Positions 1-7,768 of a stretch of 64,000 bases of DNA are shown one piece after another (the first letter of the stretch is position 1; each line of letters opens with the position of its first letter). A program made the translations under genes and the position numbers. The notes beneath the pieces are model-generated. The model saw only the letters and a program-made list of their open reading frames with translations. It had not been told where the DNA came from and ran no database searches. The DNA is taken from assembly GCA_964646515.1 (NCBI GenBank), contig CAZYES010000002.1, positions 1-64,000 on the forward strand, given 5' to 3'. This DNA comes from C7867-002 sp964646515. GTDB lineage: Bacteria > Patescibacteriota > Minisyncoccia > Phycocordibacterales > PALSA-1337.

Positions 1-382
1 AACATTCTGGACATTTCTTGGTCATAGGATCATCTGGTACCTTGTTCTTTTTCGCGCGGGCAACAAGTACATTGATAGGTACAACTACAAAAAAATAAAT
101 CGCCGTGGCGACAATCAAAAAAGCGATGAATGCGTTGAGAAAATCACCGATCATAAACTTACTGCCGTTCAGAGTGAAAGATAATTGAGAAAAATCTGGT
201 ACTTTGCCCAAGGCGCCTATGAGCGGAGTTATGATATCTTTGACCAAGGCCGAAACCACGGTCCCAAAAGAAGCGCCAACGACAACGCCAACCGACAAGT
301 CAACCACATTACCGCGAAGGATAAATTGCTTGAAGCCTTTGAGCATGTTCGAAAAATTAGATTGATAATATTGACCGATCAT
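1..382 (-). CDS. mscL: Large-conductance mechanosensitive channel MscL (3' end cut by window edge)
   Basis: Reading right to left, the frame from the ATG at 380-382 gives a typical MscL. An amphipathic N-terminus (MLKGFKQFILRGNVVDLSVG) leads into the pore-lining first membrane segment (GVVVGASFGTVVSALVKDII). A short extracytoplasmic loop follows, then a second membrane segment rich in FLIVATAIYFFVVVP, then a basic cytoplasmic tail reaching a CPEC motif at the window edge. MscL opens under membrane tension and releases solutes during osmotic downshock. The tail with a Cys pair suggests a small metal-binding knuckle seen in some MscL proteins (inference). It follows an 80-residue ORF on the same strand with a 24-base gap, so the two may be co-transcribed. 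The stop codon lies outside the window. Confidence 0.93.
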   Translation of the reverse strand, partial: MIGQYYQSNFSNMLKGFKQFILRGNVVDLSVGVVVGASFGTVVSALVKDIITPLIGALGKVPDFSQLSFTLNGSKFMIGDFLNAFIAFLIVATAIYFFVVVPINVLVARAKKNKVPDDPMTKKCPEC

Positions 383-406
383 CTAGAAAACTCGTAACCG
401 AATAAT

Positions 407-649
407 TTACTCGTTTTCAGTTTCATTGTTTTTATACCAACTCTCAATAACTTGCTTTTTGTATTCAGGATCGGGAATGCCATCAATATTTTCCAGCTGT
501 CCCATTAGATTGGCGATATTACCACTTTCAAATATTCGAACAACTTTTTGTTCATCGAATAGATCTGCCAATATCTCTCTAGCTCTTTGTAAATTGGCTT
601 CGTAACTGATCTCCACTCTTTCTGCTTGAGAATTATTATCTATACTCAT
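407..649 (-). CDS. Hypothetical 80-residue acidic protein upstream of mscL
   Basis: An 80-residue ORF starting MSIDNNSQAERVEI and ending in NNETENE. It is strongly acidic, predicted mostly helical, with no membrane segment, signal peptide or recognised motif. It sits 24 bases upstream of mscL on the same strand, and an AT-rich stretch before the ATG could hold a promoter. Co-orientation and spacing make it a plausible real gene; the function is not recognisable from sequence. Confidence 0.55.
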   Translation of the reverse strand: MSIDNNSQAERVEISYEANLQRAREILADLFDEQKVVRIFESGNIANLMGQLENIDGIPDPEYKKQVIESWYKNNETENE

Positions 650-997
650 AATTTTTAAATTAAATTAATAATACTACTTTTTTTATCCGTGATTATTGTT
701 ATCTATTTCCTGTTCTAAAATTTGATACTGGCGAATTGGCGCTACTAGAGCCATCGCTAGCAACCGCCCGAATGACATAATAATACTTCTACCACGTACT
801 GACTTTACATAAATTATCGTGTAACTTTTGCATATTTGTTAGTTAATTTATAAGCACGCATGACTTCATACTAATAATAACAAATCCGAAATAAACTTAC
901 CACGAATTTTGATATTCTTACTCATAAAATATTACCACCGTTGATTAGGCCCCCCCTACTCCTCCCAAAAATAGATGCAAGATGAGAATTCACGCAA
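650..997. other. Non-coding AT-rich stretch
   Basis: About 350 bases with no convincing ORF. It holds the upstream region of the 80-residue ORF on the minus strand and, near 950-956, a run of seven C just before a possible + strand promoter. No tRNA, terminator or repeat was recognised. Confidence 0.4.
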
Positions 998-1026
998 TTG
1001 CATTCCAGTGTACCGTATTGTATATT
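998..1026 (+). promoter_or_regulatory. Putative promoter of the small ORF at 1037
   Basis: TTGCAT at 998-1003 and TATATT at 1021-1026 are separated by exactly 17 bases, a good sigma70-type match. Transcription would start about four bases before the ATG at 1037, so the message would be almost leaderless. A terminator at 1268-1300 closes the unit. Confidence 0.5.
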
Positions 1027-1036
1027 AATATTAGGT

Positions 1037-1258
1037 ATGCACATGAATGGCTACCAGTTCACGGTGCTCCTGTTCTTGGGGGCTGTCCTATCACTCTGGC
1101 TTCAAGTCAGAGACCGGGTGGTTTATCAGTTTTCGGTCAAGAAAACGTTGCGTAGCAAAGTTGCTTCACGCAGGTTGTCGGACCCGATAGTACTGGCGTT
1201 TGCTAAGGGCGCAAATCAAAACCAGGTCGACACTTTCGATAGACCCACAAAACCGTAA
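1037..1258 (+). CDS. Possible small membrane protein in its own transcription unit
   Basis: A 73-codon ORF (MHMNGYQFTVLLFLGAVLSL at the N-terminus) with one predicted membrane segment near residues 8-22 followed by a basic, polar tail. A TTG at 998 in the same frame overlaps the putative -35 box and is an unlikely start. ATG 1037, or ATG 1043 with an AGG seven bases upstream, are better. It sits neatly between a promoter and an intrinsic terminator, which is the main argument that something here is expressed. It has no recognised family and could instead be a short non-coding transcript. Confidence 0.3.
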   Translation: MHMNGYQFTVLLFLGAVLSLWLQVRDRVVYQFSVKKTLRSKVASRRLSDPIVLAFAKGANQNQVDTFDRPTKP

Positions 1259-1267
1259 ACAATCAAC

Positions 1268-1300
1268 GCCGCTACGGCCAGTGCAGCGGCTTTTCTTTTA
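1268..1300 (+). terminator. Intrinsic terminator
   Basis: GCCGCT (1268-1273) pairs with AGCGGC (1285-1290) around an 11-base loop and is followed directly by TTTTCTTTT. It lies 10 bases after the small ORF ending at 1258. Confidence 0.65.
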
Positions 1301-1701
1301 TTCTGACAGCCTGAATAAAGACGCCCCTCGTTTCGCCCACATTAAAGTCCACTAATGAATAGATTTAGAACTTATTTGGCATAATAAAAAGTGGCGAACT
1401 ATTGTCCGCCACATGCAAAAGGTTCAATCCGACGAGCTGTTTCCGACCAGCATTTGACAACTAGGACCAAGCCGAGAATTCTATTACATCATACAGAACG
1501 CTCAGGTTGTTTGTTATTCGCTAAAAGTAGGGATGTAATACTATAGCAACCGTATTCCTAAACGGTCCCACACCCTGGGTGAGGAACACTCGTGCACTAC
1601 GATCCCGTGCACCGGCGTCAAGATGAACCGCCAAACACACTAGCACCGGGCACTAAATTTTGCAAGTAAATGTACCTTGCCTCTCACTGTTTCCGTCTTT
1701 T
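1301..1701. other. Intergenic stretch with short hairpins, no gene recognised
   Basis: About 400 bases without a credible ORF. A hairpin GTGGCG/CGCCAC is present near 1392-1414 and short palindromes (GTGCAC) near 1592-1610. No known RNA class could be recognised. Confidence 0.35.
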
Positions 1702-1710
1702 TGCTATAAT
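1702..1710 (+). promoter_or_regulatory. Extended -10 promoter of the toxin-like gene
   Basis: TGCTATAAT is an extended -10 (TGnTATAAT). The ATG at 1719 is only eight bases further, so the transcript would be leaderless or nearly so. Confidence 0.55.
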
Positions 1711-1718
1711 GCGCATCA

Positions 1719-2123
1719 ATGAAAAAAGATTACAAAAAGTGGCACGAGAAGAAAACGGAAGTTAATGAAGCCGAAGGTACTGCCCTGTTCCACGAACGAG
1801 AGGTATGGTGGTGCACACTTGGAGAAAATATTGGGTACGAGCAAGACGGAAGCAGTGAGCTGTTCACCCGTCCAGTTGTAATCCTAACAAAGTTTAATCT
1901 TGATGCCTGTCTCGTAGTACCTCTTACAGCAAAGCCGAAGAAAGGAAAATACTACTTTGACGTTGGAGATATTTCTGGTCGCAATGCAGTAGCAGTGCTT
2001 TCACAACTACGCTTTGTAGACAGAAAGCGACTTTCAAGCAAAATCGCCACGATGGACCAAGATGTTTTCAAAAATCTCAACAAGGCTGTGGTCAACGCGT
2101 GTTTCCCGGACCCCATAAAATAG
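1719..2123 (+). CDS. PemK/MazF-like toxin-family protein, no adjacent antitoxin
   Basis: A 134-residue protein with the PemK/MazF fold pattern: a beta-strand start at REVWWCTLGENIG, the conserved RPVVILTKFN segment near residues 51-60, then VVPLTAKPK, and near residues 92-102 AVLSQLRFVDRKR leading into a helix ending in NLNKAV. Family members are usually sequence-specific mRNA endonucleases neutralised by a small DNA-binding antitoxin. No antitoxin-sized ORF lies immediately beside it on the same strand, and the 40-residue N-terminal extension is charged. The start codon lies just behind an extended -10, so it seems to be a single-gene unit. It could also be a domesticated MazF-like protein. 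Family assignment is good; toxicity is inference. Confidence 0.8.
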   Translation: MKKDYKKWHEKKTEVNEAEGTALFHEREVWWCTLGENIGYEQDGSSELFTRPVVILTKFNLDACLVVPLTAKPKKGKYYFDVGDISGRNAVAVLSQLRFVDRKRLSSKIATMDQDVFKNLNKAVVNACFPDPIK

Positions 2124-2127
2124 TTTT

Positions 2128-2149
2128 CCCCCGCTCTTGCGAGTGGGGG
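2128..2149. terminator. GC-rich hairpin after the toxin-like gene
   Basis: CCCCCGCTC (2128-2136) and GAGTGGGGG (2141-2149) form a nine-pair stem with a four-base loop just after the stop codon. No U-run follows on either strand, so it may stabilise the 3' end rather than act as a classical terminator. Confidence 0.4.
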
Positions 2150-2424
2150 CAGGCCGAAGCCGTTTGTACCCATAGACTAGCAAATGGCCAGCAATTGTCA
2201 AGTGTATGTACAATTAACCATATGGGGTGATAAAGGTTAAGGCGAAAAATCGAACTGGTTTTACAACTTAAGATATGCGTATATTAATAAGTTCAATTTG
2301 GCGCCGTCGTAGAGCTCTTCGCTTCGCTCAGAGTCTTCGAAATGTTACCTATCCTTCCGTAGCTTTAGTGGAGGAGAAGAAATATATTTGGGTGCAGAAA
2401 TGATGCGGATATTTATATTCCTAA

Positions 2425-2811
2425 TTACAAATAATGACGATTTCCACCTCTTTTTTTATATGCAACGAAACCCCACGACTCCATTATTAACCAAACAACT
2501 AATACAAGAAAAAACATATATGAAAGACTAGAATTAGAAATATTTAGAAAATAAATAAGTACGAATCCCAATACTCCCAAAATAACATCTGCTGATCTAT
2601 TAAATTTTGTCTCATAAATTTTATTGATAATTTCAAAAATCTCCCACGATATCATGGCCAAGAGTGCAATCATAAAGTTGACGACCTCGTCTAATCCCAA
2701 CAAAATTCCGACAATCGCAAGGAGAGTACCAGCGAGAAAATGATTAACGTGCCATAAATCAAAATGTTTTCCATCATTCCAAATTTTAATAAACCATGGT
2801 TGTGAATTCAT
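2425..2811 (-). CDS. Small polytopic membrane protein
   Basis: 128 residues with about four predicted membrane helices. Conserved-looking polar motifs sit at HVNHFLAG near residue 22, WEIFEII near 56 and NRSADVILGVLG near 71. The pattern of His-containing first helix, WExxE and an Asp before a Gly-rich helix resembles small VanZ-like or DUF2238-like membrane families, but I cannot assign one firmly. The stop is followed downstream by a repetitive intergenic region; 34 bases separate its start from the GIY-YIG gene on the same strand. Function unknown. Confidence 0.6.
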   Translation of the reverse strand: MNSQPWFIKIWNDGKHFDLWHVNHFLAGTLLAIVGILLGLDEVVNFMIALLAMISWEIFEIINKIYETKFNRSADVILGVLGFVLIYFLNISNSSLSYMFFLVLVVWLIMESWGFVAYKKRGGNRHYL

Positions 2812-2845
2812 TACTAATAAATCTTAACAGGTCAGAACTGAAAAG

Positions 2846-3100
2846 TCATTGCAAAATATTTGCATCCAACAATTTCAATCTCTTTTCTCTTCTCCAGCCT
2901 TTGATTTCAGCTTCCCTCTTTCGAGCTTCTTTGAGCGAAGGAAATTCTTCGGAATATAGTAACGTCACTGGCCGTCTGATTTTTGTATAGTGAGCGCCTT
3001 TTTTGGAGTTGTTGTGTTGAAGCACCCTCCTTTCCAAGTCATTCGTGGAACCGACATACAATGAATCATCGGAGCATTTTAGAATATAAACGTAATACAT
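2846..3100 (-). CDS. GIY-YIG nuclease-domain protein
   Basis: An 84-residue single-domain GIY-YIG protein. The GIY part reads MYYVYILKCSDDSLYVGSTN, with YVY at residues 3-5 and YVGST at 15-19, followed by the catalytic-type Arg in LERRV and the Glu in REAEIKGWRR. It matches the size of the small YhbQ/UPF0213-like group, whose members cleave or bind structured or damaged DNA; the exact role here is not known. It begins with a clean ATG, and the AT-rich upstream region is followed by hairpin repeats. Confidence 0.88.
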   Translation of the reverse strand: MYYVYILKCSDDSLYVGSTNDLERRVLQHNNSKKGAHYTKIRRPVTLLYSEEFPSLKEARKREAEIKGWRREKRLKLLDANILQ

Positions 3101-3367
3101 GGTATTTCTGAATTATACTATGCCCTCGCTTCGCTCGGGACCTTCGTCGCTAATAAAACATTATTAAAATCTGAAAAACACCGTGGTCGAAGACCCTGAG
3201 GAGCGAAGCGACGAAGGGGTCCCCTACTGTATAGATTTAGAACTCTTCGAGCCTGAGGTCATTCGACTCCGAGAGTCTCAGACTCTAGGAGCTCTCGGAG
3301 CCGATGGCCTGTTTGAGATAAAAAGGCCACAGATTTTACTCTGCGGCTGTTTGAAAGTGTTTGTTTC
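3101..3367. repeat. Intergenic block of inverted repeats
   Basis: About 270 bases of hairpin-forming sequence and no credible gene. CCCTCGCTTCGCTCGGG lies near 3122-3138, a partial inverted copy (GAGCGAAGCGACGAAGG) near 3201-3217, and CTCCGAGAG/CTCTCGGAG pairs across 3268-3300. CTTCGCTC-type units like these recur near 2315 and behind tRNA-Val and tRNA-Gly(TCC), so they appear to be one dispersed repeat family. Confidence 0.5.
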
Positions 3368-3649
3368 CTAGCGACTAATTGCCACTATCCACGGCAGTAG
3401 TACCCTCCAGATTGTTATTCCCGCCATAACTATGGGGACTATTACTCCAAAGGAAGCAACAAATTTCTTGAATCCGCAGCTTTGCGAAAAACCCTTACCC
3501 CAAGTAATGAAAACGAAGAAATTAACGACGAGTTGAAGGATTCCTGCAAGAACAGCGGAGCCATTGAAAATTGTCGTGAAGTTTGCAATCAGGAAGAACA
3601 CAAAGCCTGCAATTCCTGAAACTGCCATAAGCTTTGAATTAGTTTTCAT
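3368..3649 (-). CDS. Small membrane protein with three predicted helices
   Basis: 93 residues, starting MKTNSKLMAVSGIAGFVFFL, with hydrophobic helices at about residues 7-25, 30-50 and 65-88 and short charged loops (KGFSQSCGFKK). No catalytic motif or family was recognised. It lies between the repeat block and tRNA-His, on the same strand as the tRNA. Hydrophobic periodicity and a clean ATG support a real gene; function unknown. Confidence 0.5.
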   Translation of the reverse strand: MKTNSKLMAVSGIAGFVFFLIANFTTIFNGSAVLAGILQLVVNFFVFITWGKGFSQSCGFKKFVASFGVIVPIVMAGITIWRVLLPWIVAISR

Positions 3650-3696
3650 AACTCTGCTCTAAATCATAGCACGACTAAGATTCTACTGTCAACTTG

Positions 3697-3769
3697 GGTG
3701 CCTATCGGGATTTGAACCCGAACTGGAGGTTCCACAAACCTCAGTGCTAACCATTACACCATAGGCACC
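3697..3769 (-). tRNA. tRNA-His (GTG)
   Basis: Full cloverleaf on the minus strand. The anticodon stem GAGGT/ACCTC encloses the loop TTGTGGA with anticodon GTG. The T arm is TCGGG-TTCAAAT-CCCGA. The acceptor has the extra 5' G (G-1) opposite C73 that is diagnostic of tRNA-His. The 3' CCA is not encoded. Confidence 0.95.
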
Positions 3770-3802
3770 ATATGATTTCACCTTACAACCCCTAGCCACA
3801 AT

Positions 3803-4354
3803 TTACGCATAACTTGGCGGTACCTCATTTATACCAGATTTGTGGTTCACAAGTCGAGCCAGAGCATAGAGGAGAGATGAGAGACGATTCAAGAAAGCAA
3901 GGGTAGCATCACTCACCAAGACTTCCCCGCTATCGAAGCCATCAACCACTCTACGCTCGGCTTTGCGCGCCAAAGTTCTAGAGAAATCAAGAAGTGCTGA
4001 CAATTCCGTGCCACCAGAAACAGAGAAGAATCTTATAGGGGGCATTTCTTTTTCGGTGGCGTTGATGATATTTTCCATCTCTTTTACATTCTTCTTACGA
4101 ATCGTCTTCCTGGCTCCAGCAACTTCCGCTTGCACTGTAAATAAACAATCCTGACAAAAAACCACGATCGTCGCTATCTTCTTCCTCATAATTTTCCAGC
4201 CAACCGTGACAGACTTCAGCTTGACCAACCCTAAAAATGAATTGAGTTCATCTAGCGCACCCAGTGCCTCGGCCACTTTGGAGCTCTTGGAAAACCTCTG
4301 ATCGCAGTCAAATTTATTGGTTTTGCCATCATCGCCTTTTCCGGTATAAAGCAT
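3803..4354 (-). CDS. Cob(I)yrinic acid a,c-diamide adenosyltransferase (PduO type)
   Basis: 183 residues of the PduO/ATR family, which transfers adenosyl from ATP to cob(I)alamin. The N-terminal ATP-binding signature (MLYTGKGDDGKTNKF) is present, followed by a helical bundle with EALGALDELNSFLG near residues 29-42. The C-terminal family signature lies near residues 151-168 (LAFLNRLSSLLYALAR). No cobalamin synthesis or B12-dependent enzyme gene is visible in the window, so it would salvage imported cobamide or do another job (inference). Length and motifs are normal for the family. Confidence 0.88.
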   Translation of the reverse strand: MLYTGKGDDGKTNKFDCDQRFSKSSKVAEALGALDELNSFLGLVKLKSVTVGWKIMRKKIATIVVFCQDCLFTVQAEVAGARKTIRKKNVKEMENIINATEKEMPPIRFFSVSGGTELSALLDFSRTLARKAERRVVDGFDSGEVLVSDATLAFLNRLSSLLYALARLVNHKSGINEVPPSYA

Positions 4355-4427
4355 ACCTATAGATTAGAATTAACTTCTAAAAATGCAAGTACCACCGATA
4401 ATTACCAGACTTCCAATTGAGGGCTAG

Positions 4428-4760
4428 AATTCATATAGTAGAAAAAATGAGATTATGCTTCGCCGAGCAGGACATATTTACGTCTATTTCACCTACGGCA
4501 TGCATTGGACGTTGAATATCGTCGCGAGACCAAAAGATTATCCGACCGCAGTACTCATTCGCGGTGGAATAGTTTTCAAATCAAATAAAACATTCAATGG
4601 TCCTGCGAAATTGACCAAAGCACTTAAGATTAATAGTACCTTGAATGGGAAAACGCTTTCGAAAAAAAGTGGGCTATAGATCGAAATACCCAAAAACAAG
4701 ACCGCTTTCAATATCCTCAGATCAAAGAGAATCGGCGTTGATTACGCAGGACCAGCGTGA
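4428..4760 (+). pseudogene. Decayed 3-methyladenine DNA glycosylase (AAG/Mpg family)
   Basis: The frame from ATG 4455 encodes GHIYVYFTYGMHWTLNIVAR, PTAVLIRGG and NGPAKLTKAL, the core of Mpg-type glycosylases that excise alkylated bases. Two defects are visible. The N-terminal ~70 residues of the family, including the opening catalytic region, are missing; upstream in-frame codons run only to a TAG at 4425-4427. An in-frame TAG at 4677-4679 follows GL where the family usually has Trp, and the same frame continues with IEIPKN, then RIGVDYAGPA to a TGA at 4758-4760. It is therefore most likely a pseudogene caused by a 5' deletion and a nonsense change. Confidence 0.8.
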
Positions 4761-4793
4761 ACGCACAAAAAGTGGAGATCCCTTATCCGTCGA

Positions 4794-6962
4794 TTAATGA
4801 GTCGAGTACCACGCTCTAGCCGCGTCAAACATTGACGCGGTCAAATTGTTTACAGACCAAAGGTCAACACCACTTAGACCCGCCCTCAGAACATCTAGGT
4901 TCACCGACCCCGTACTTTGATTATAGACTTTCTCATACCACGAATGGAGTTCACTTGTGCCACTACTTACCACGCAGCTAGGAACACGCCCTAGTATTTG
5001 CTGGAAAATCTGAATGATTTGTTGTTTTGTTTGATACTCTATACCAGACACCATCCCCTGTTTAACAGCGTTAATATCACCATAACTATTACTCCAGTAG
5101 TCCCAACCTTGTGAATCTGGTTCGCGGCACTGCAAATCTAGATAAAGCTGTCTGACTTGATCACGACTGACTCCAGTTACACCGCCAAACTGCACATATT
5201 GCTGTCCTCCGGCACCGATGGTTTCCACATAAATTTTGTACTGATTGCTACTAGTTACCAAACCTGAAGGTACTGTCCAGTAAATTCCATTCTCCCCCAC
5301 ACCAACAGCCCTTATAGTACTAATCCCCAAGACATTGATCCATGTCATTCCTTGAAGTTCATATAGGGAAACTCTGGTCACATCTTTTGTGTTTGTCTCG
5401 CTCCATTTTATGTAATATGTGTTTCCTTTTTGAAGATTGGTTGTCCCAATACCATTCAAAGAAACCGTCACGGCATCAATGGTAGGGTTCGTGGTAACAG
5501 ATCCTACGCTAACTGTCGCACTCGTCTCTGCGGTCTGGCCACTTGCATTCCTAACAGTAAACGTCGGCGTATAAGTGCCTGACTGATAATATGAATGAGT
5601 AAATGTGGCATTCTGTACAAACGAAGCCGTGGTTGGGGCCTGATTCGTACAAGTGTATCCGGTAGGACAATTGAAATCATCGCCCCAATTTACCGAGTAA
5701 CTCAAGCTACTATTCTGTGGATCATACGCATTAACAGTCCATGTTCCTTGTTGATTGACATTGAGCTGAGTTGGAGCGGTCACACCAGTAATTACAGGGG
5801 ATTGGCTGGTGCTAGCTGGGTAGTAAAACTGAAGTGCGTTACTCCAGGTGTCACCATAACCGACCTGAATATCATAAATACTCGTGTCAGCAGGTAACGA
5901 CGGCATATAAAACATAATCTGTGTTGCGGAAGATTGGTTTGGAATGATACTTACCCTGAACGCTGTTGCGGAAGATTGGTTTGGAATGACACTTGTCTCG
6001 AACCCCTTACCTGAAACTCTCACAAAATTACCCTTCTGAAAGTTGCCACCGTTTATCGTAACGAATGTGCCCGAAGTGCCGAAACTTGGATTGAGGGATG
6101 AAATATAAGGGCCATTCTTTCTGTCTACTACGATAGAAAAAGATCCAGAATACACCTTCTCTTCTGTCGTTCTATCATTAACTACCGTATTCTTGTATAT
6201 CGCGATCCGAATCTGACCAGTTACATAGGAGGGTGGTATCCATGAATAACGACACACTCCTTTACCATAACCAATGCAACCAGCTTTAGCTTGTGATAAT
6301 CCGGAAGCTATGACGCCTCCTTTTTCCGGTATATTTGGAAGCTCCCATTGAATATTGAATGTGTCGCTACCGCTCCACATTCCACTCCAGGTAATCGGGA
6401 CTTTTGTGCCTTCCATGTATACATCACCTTGTTTGGGAGATATTACAGTCATTGATCCCGGAACCGTACCCGGAACGCAAGACGAATTGACCTTTGTCCT
6501 GGTTAGAGGTCCAAAGAAACCTGTCGCAGGAATACCTACGCTGGATTGATACCCCTTCAAGGCTAAGTATGTTGAATTACCAAAATATCCTTTGGCACTA
6601 TCAAAGCCAACGGTTAAATCACTTATAGTGAAACCTTGAGCAACCAAAAATGTCTGGAGTGCCGCCACATCCGCCCCAACAGATCCTAGTTGTAGGTTAG
6701 CCGAAAAATTGTAGCAAGATTGGGTGGAAGTTGAAATGGGTATTGGTACAGGTGTCGGTGAGGGACTAATTGGTGTGGGCGTGCACACAAATCCTGAAGG
6801 ACAACCAGCTGGTTGTACTGGGATAGGTGTACAAGTATAACCAACAGGACAAACAACCGGTGTTGTCGCTGTCTGTGCATTGGCATATTCTGGTATATTG
6901 ATAACGACCGACAAAGCAAATATCGTTAGTGTAATCGCGAACGAAAATATGATTTTTTTCAT
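4794..6962 (-). CDS. Large secreted multidomain surface protein (peptidoglycan-binding, IPT/PKD-like, DUF4214-like)
   Basis: 722 residues. A signal peptide (MKKIIFSFAITLTIFALSVV, cleavage near ANAQ) is followed by two CPxGxxCTP motifs and a Pro/Ser/Thr linker. A peptidoglycan-binding domain (LGSVGADVAALQTFLVAQGF, GYFGNSTYLALKGYQ, TGFFGPLTR) spans about residues 88-160. Ig/IPT-like beta domains follow, including ISSLNPSFGTSGTFVTINGG near 288, then a PKD-like domain (SYSVNWGDD near 422, TFTHSYYQSGTYTPTFTV near 455). The C-terminus resembles DUF4214 (LYLDLQCREPDSQGWDYW). A third CPTGYTCT motif lies in the PKD region. It is probably a wall-anchored adhesin or surface-layer protein. A 42-bp tandem duplication near residues 319-346 repeats NQSSAT. 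Confidence 0.85.
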   Translation of the reverse strand: MKKIIFSFAITLTIFALSVVINIPEYANAQTATTPVVCPVGYTCTPIPVQPAGCPSGFVCTPTPISPSPTPVPIPISTSTQSCYNFSANLQLGSVGADVAALQTFLVAQGFTISDLTVGFDSAKGYFGNSTYLALKGYQSSVGIPATGFFGPLTRTKVNSSCVPGTVPGSMTVISPKQGDVYMEGTKVPITWSGMWSGSDTFNIQWELPNIPEKGGVIASGLSQAKAGCIGYGKGVCRYSWIPPSYVTGQIRIAIYKNTVVNDRTTEEKVYSGSFSIVVDRKNGPYISSLNPSFGTSGTFVTINGGNFQKGNFVRVSGKGFETSVIPNQSSATAFRVSIIPNQSSATQIMFYMPSLPADTSIYDIQVGYGDTWSNALQFYYPASTSQSPVITGVTAPTQLNVNQQGTWTVNAYDPQNSSLSYSVNWGDDFNCPTGYTCTNQAPTTASFVQNATFTHSYYQSGTYTPTFTVRNASGQTAETSATVSVGSVTTNPTIDAVTVSLNGIGTTNLQKGNTYYIKWSETNTKDVTRVSLYELQGMTWINVLGISTIRAVGVGENGIYWTVPSGLVTSSNQYKIYVETIGAGGQQYVQFGGVTGVSRDQVRQLYLDLQCREPDSQGWDYWSNSYGDINAVKQGMVSGIEYQTKQQIIQIFQQILGRVPSCVVSSGTSELHSWYEKVYNQSTGSVNLDVLRAGLSGVDLWSVNNLTASMFDAARAWYSTH
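5922..6005. repeat. 42-bp tandem duplication inside the surface-protein gene
   Basis: Two head-to-tail 42-bp units (5922-5963 and 5964-6005), nearly identical over their first 30 bases, add 14 residues in frame (IPNQSSAT occurs twice). It looks like a recent slippage duplication in an Ig-like domain. Confidence 0.8.
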
Positions 6963-7100
6963 ATAATTAAAAGTAACTAGTAATGTGAGACTCGTAATAA
7001 AACAACAAAATTGAAATGGATAGTTTCAATTCCATAAGAGTATTATTCCACATACACATACACACACAAGCACGCAGTGGGGATAGTCATTATGATGTTT

Positions 7101-7175
7101 TGGTGCCCCCACCAGGAGTCGAACCTGGACCACGAACTTCGGAGGCTCGTGTTCTATCCATTAAACTATGGGAGC
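7101..7175 (-). tRNA. tRNA-Arg (CCG), CCA encoded
   Basis: Minus-strand cloverleaf: acceptor GCTCCCA/TGGGGGC, anticodon stem CGAGC/GTTCG with loop CTCCGAA (anticodon CCG), and a T arm with TTCGACT. The genomic sequence continues ACCA, so the 3' CCA is encoded, unlike most tRNAs in this window. Confidence 0.93.
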
Positions 7176-7334
7176 TTCGCATCGCCCTTATACTATGCGT
7201 CAATTAAGATCTCATTACAACATGATAATGTTAGCACAATAAAAACAATTACTATTAACCGAGAAATAAACCAACCATGCATACTTAATTCCCCATTTTA
7301 GTTTTATTAAAAACCGCCATATATGTGCATATTA

Positions 7335-7346
7335 CCCCCCCCCCCC
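7335..7346. repeat. Poly-C tract (12 C) upstream of a promoter
   Basis: A homopolymer of twelve C ends five bases before a consensus -35 box at 7352. Such tracts are prone to length change and can alter promoter activity. Confidence 0.7.
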
Positions 7347-7351
7347 GCCTA

Positions 7352-7381
7352 TTGACAAGAGCATACATTTCGTGCTAACAT
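7352..7381 (+). promoter_or_regulatory. Consensus promoter of the small membrane protein gene
   Basis: TTGACA (7352-7357), an 18-base spacer, then TAACAT (7376-7381). The ATG at 7391 lies nine bases after the -10 box, so transcription would begin at or just before the start codon. Confidence 0.65.
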
Positions 7382-7390
7382 ATAAAACAG

Positions 7391-7621
7391 ATGAATGCTT
7401 TGAATTCCTTGTTTGTCGCAATCGTGGTAATCATGATTATGTCCTTTGGTACAGGGCTAATTCTTGGAGGACCCGAGAAAGCGACGAAGATCCTTACGTG
7501 GGAGCTCAAACAGCTCACCAAATTTGGCCGATGGGTACTGAAACATTTTTTTCAGACCATGTCGGATCTCTTCAGGTATCTTGCAAAAGCATGCGGGCCA
7601 CAAAAGAAGAAGACACCCTAA
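7391..7621 (+). CDS. Small membrane protein in its own promoter-terminator unit
   Basis: 76 residues. A hydrophobic segment at about residues 7-26 (LFVAIVVIMIMSFGTGLIL) is followed by an amphipathic basic helix region (KATKILTWELKQLTKFGRWV) and a Lys-rich tail (PQKKKTP). The topology is one membrane helix with a cationic cytoplasmic tail. No known family was recognised. It is preceded by a consensus promoter and a poly-C tract and followed at once by a strong terminator, which makes expression likely. It might be a type I toxin-like or stress peptide, but nothing in the sequence proves that. Confidence 0.55.
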   Translation: MNALNSLFVAIVVIMIMSFGTGLILGGPEKATKILTWELKQLTKFGRWVLKHFFQTMSDLFRYLAKACGPQKKKTP

Positions 7622-7628
7622 AACTACA

Positions 7629-7663
7629 GGCGAGCAGTTTCAAAACTGCTCGCCTTAACCTTT
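7629..7663 (+). terminator. Strong intrinsic terminator
   Basis: GGCGAGCAGTTT (7629-7640) and AAACTGCTCGCC (7643-7654) form a 12-pair stem with a very tight loop, followed by TTAACCTTTATT. It ends the small membrane protein transcript. Confidence 0.8.
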
Positions 7664-7768
7664 ATTATTGTGCGCAGTTAGATACTTTACTTGAACTCTT
7701 TGATATTATCACAAAGACCTCGATACGTTTTTGGTATATACTTATTTGTAATTATGTCAAAAAATAAA

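Noticed and set aside
3183..3371. 62-codon ORF on the + strand in the repeat block
   Set aside because: It is a translation of inverted repeats with no upstream promoter or family; the hairpin structure explains the sequence better.
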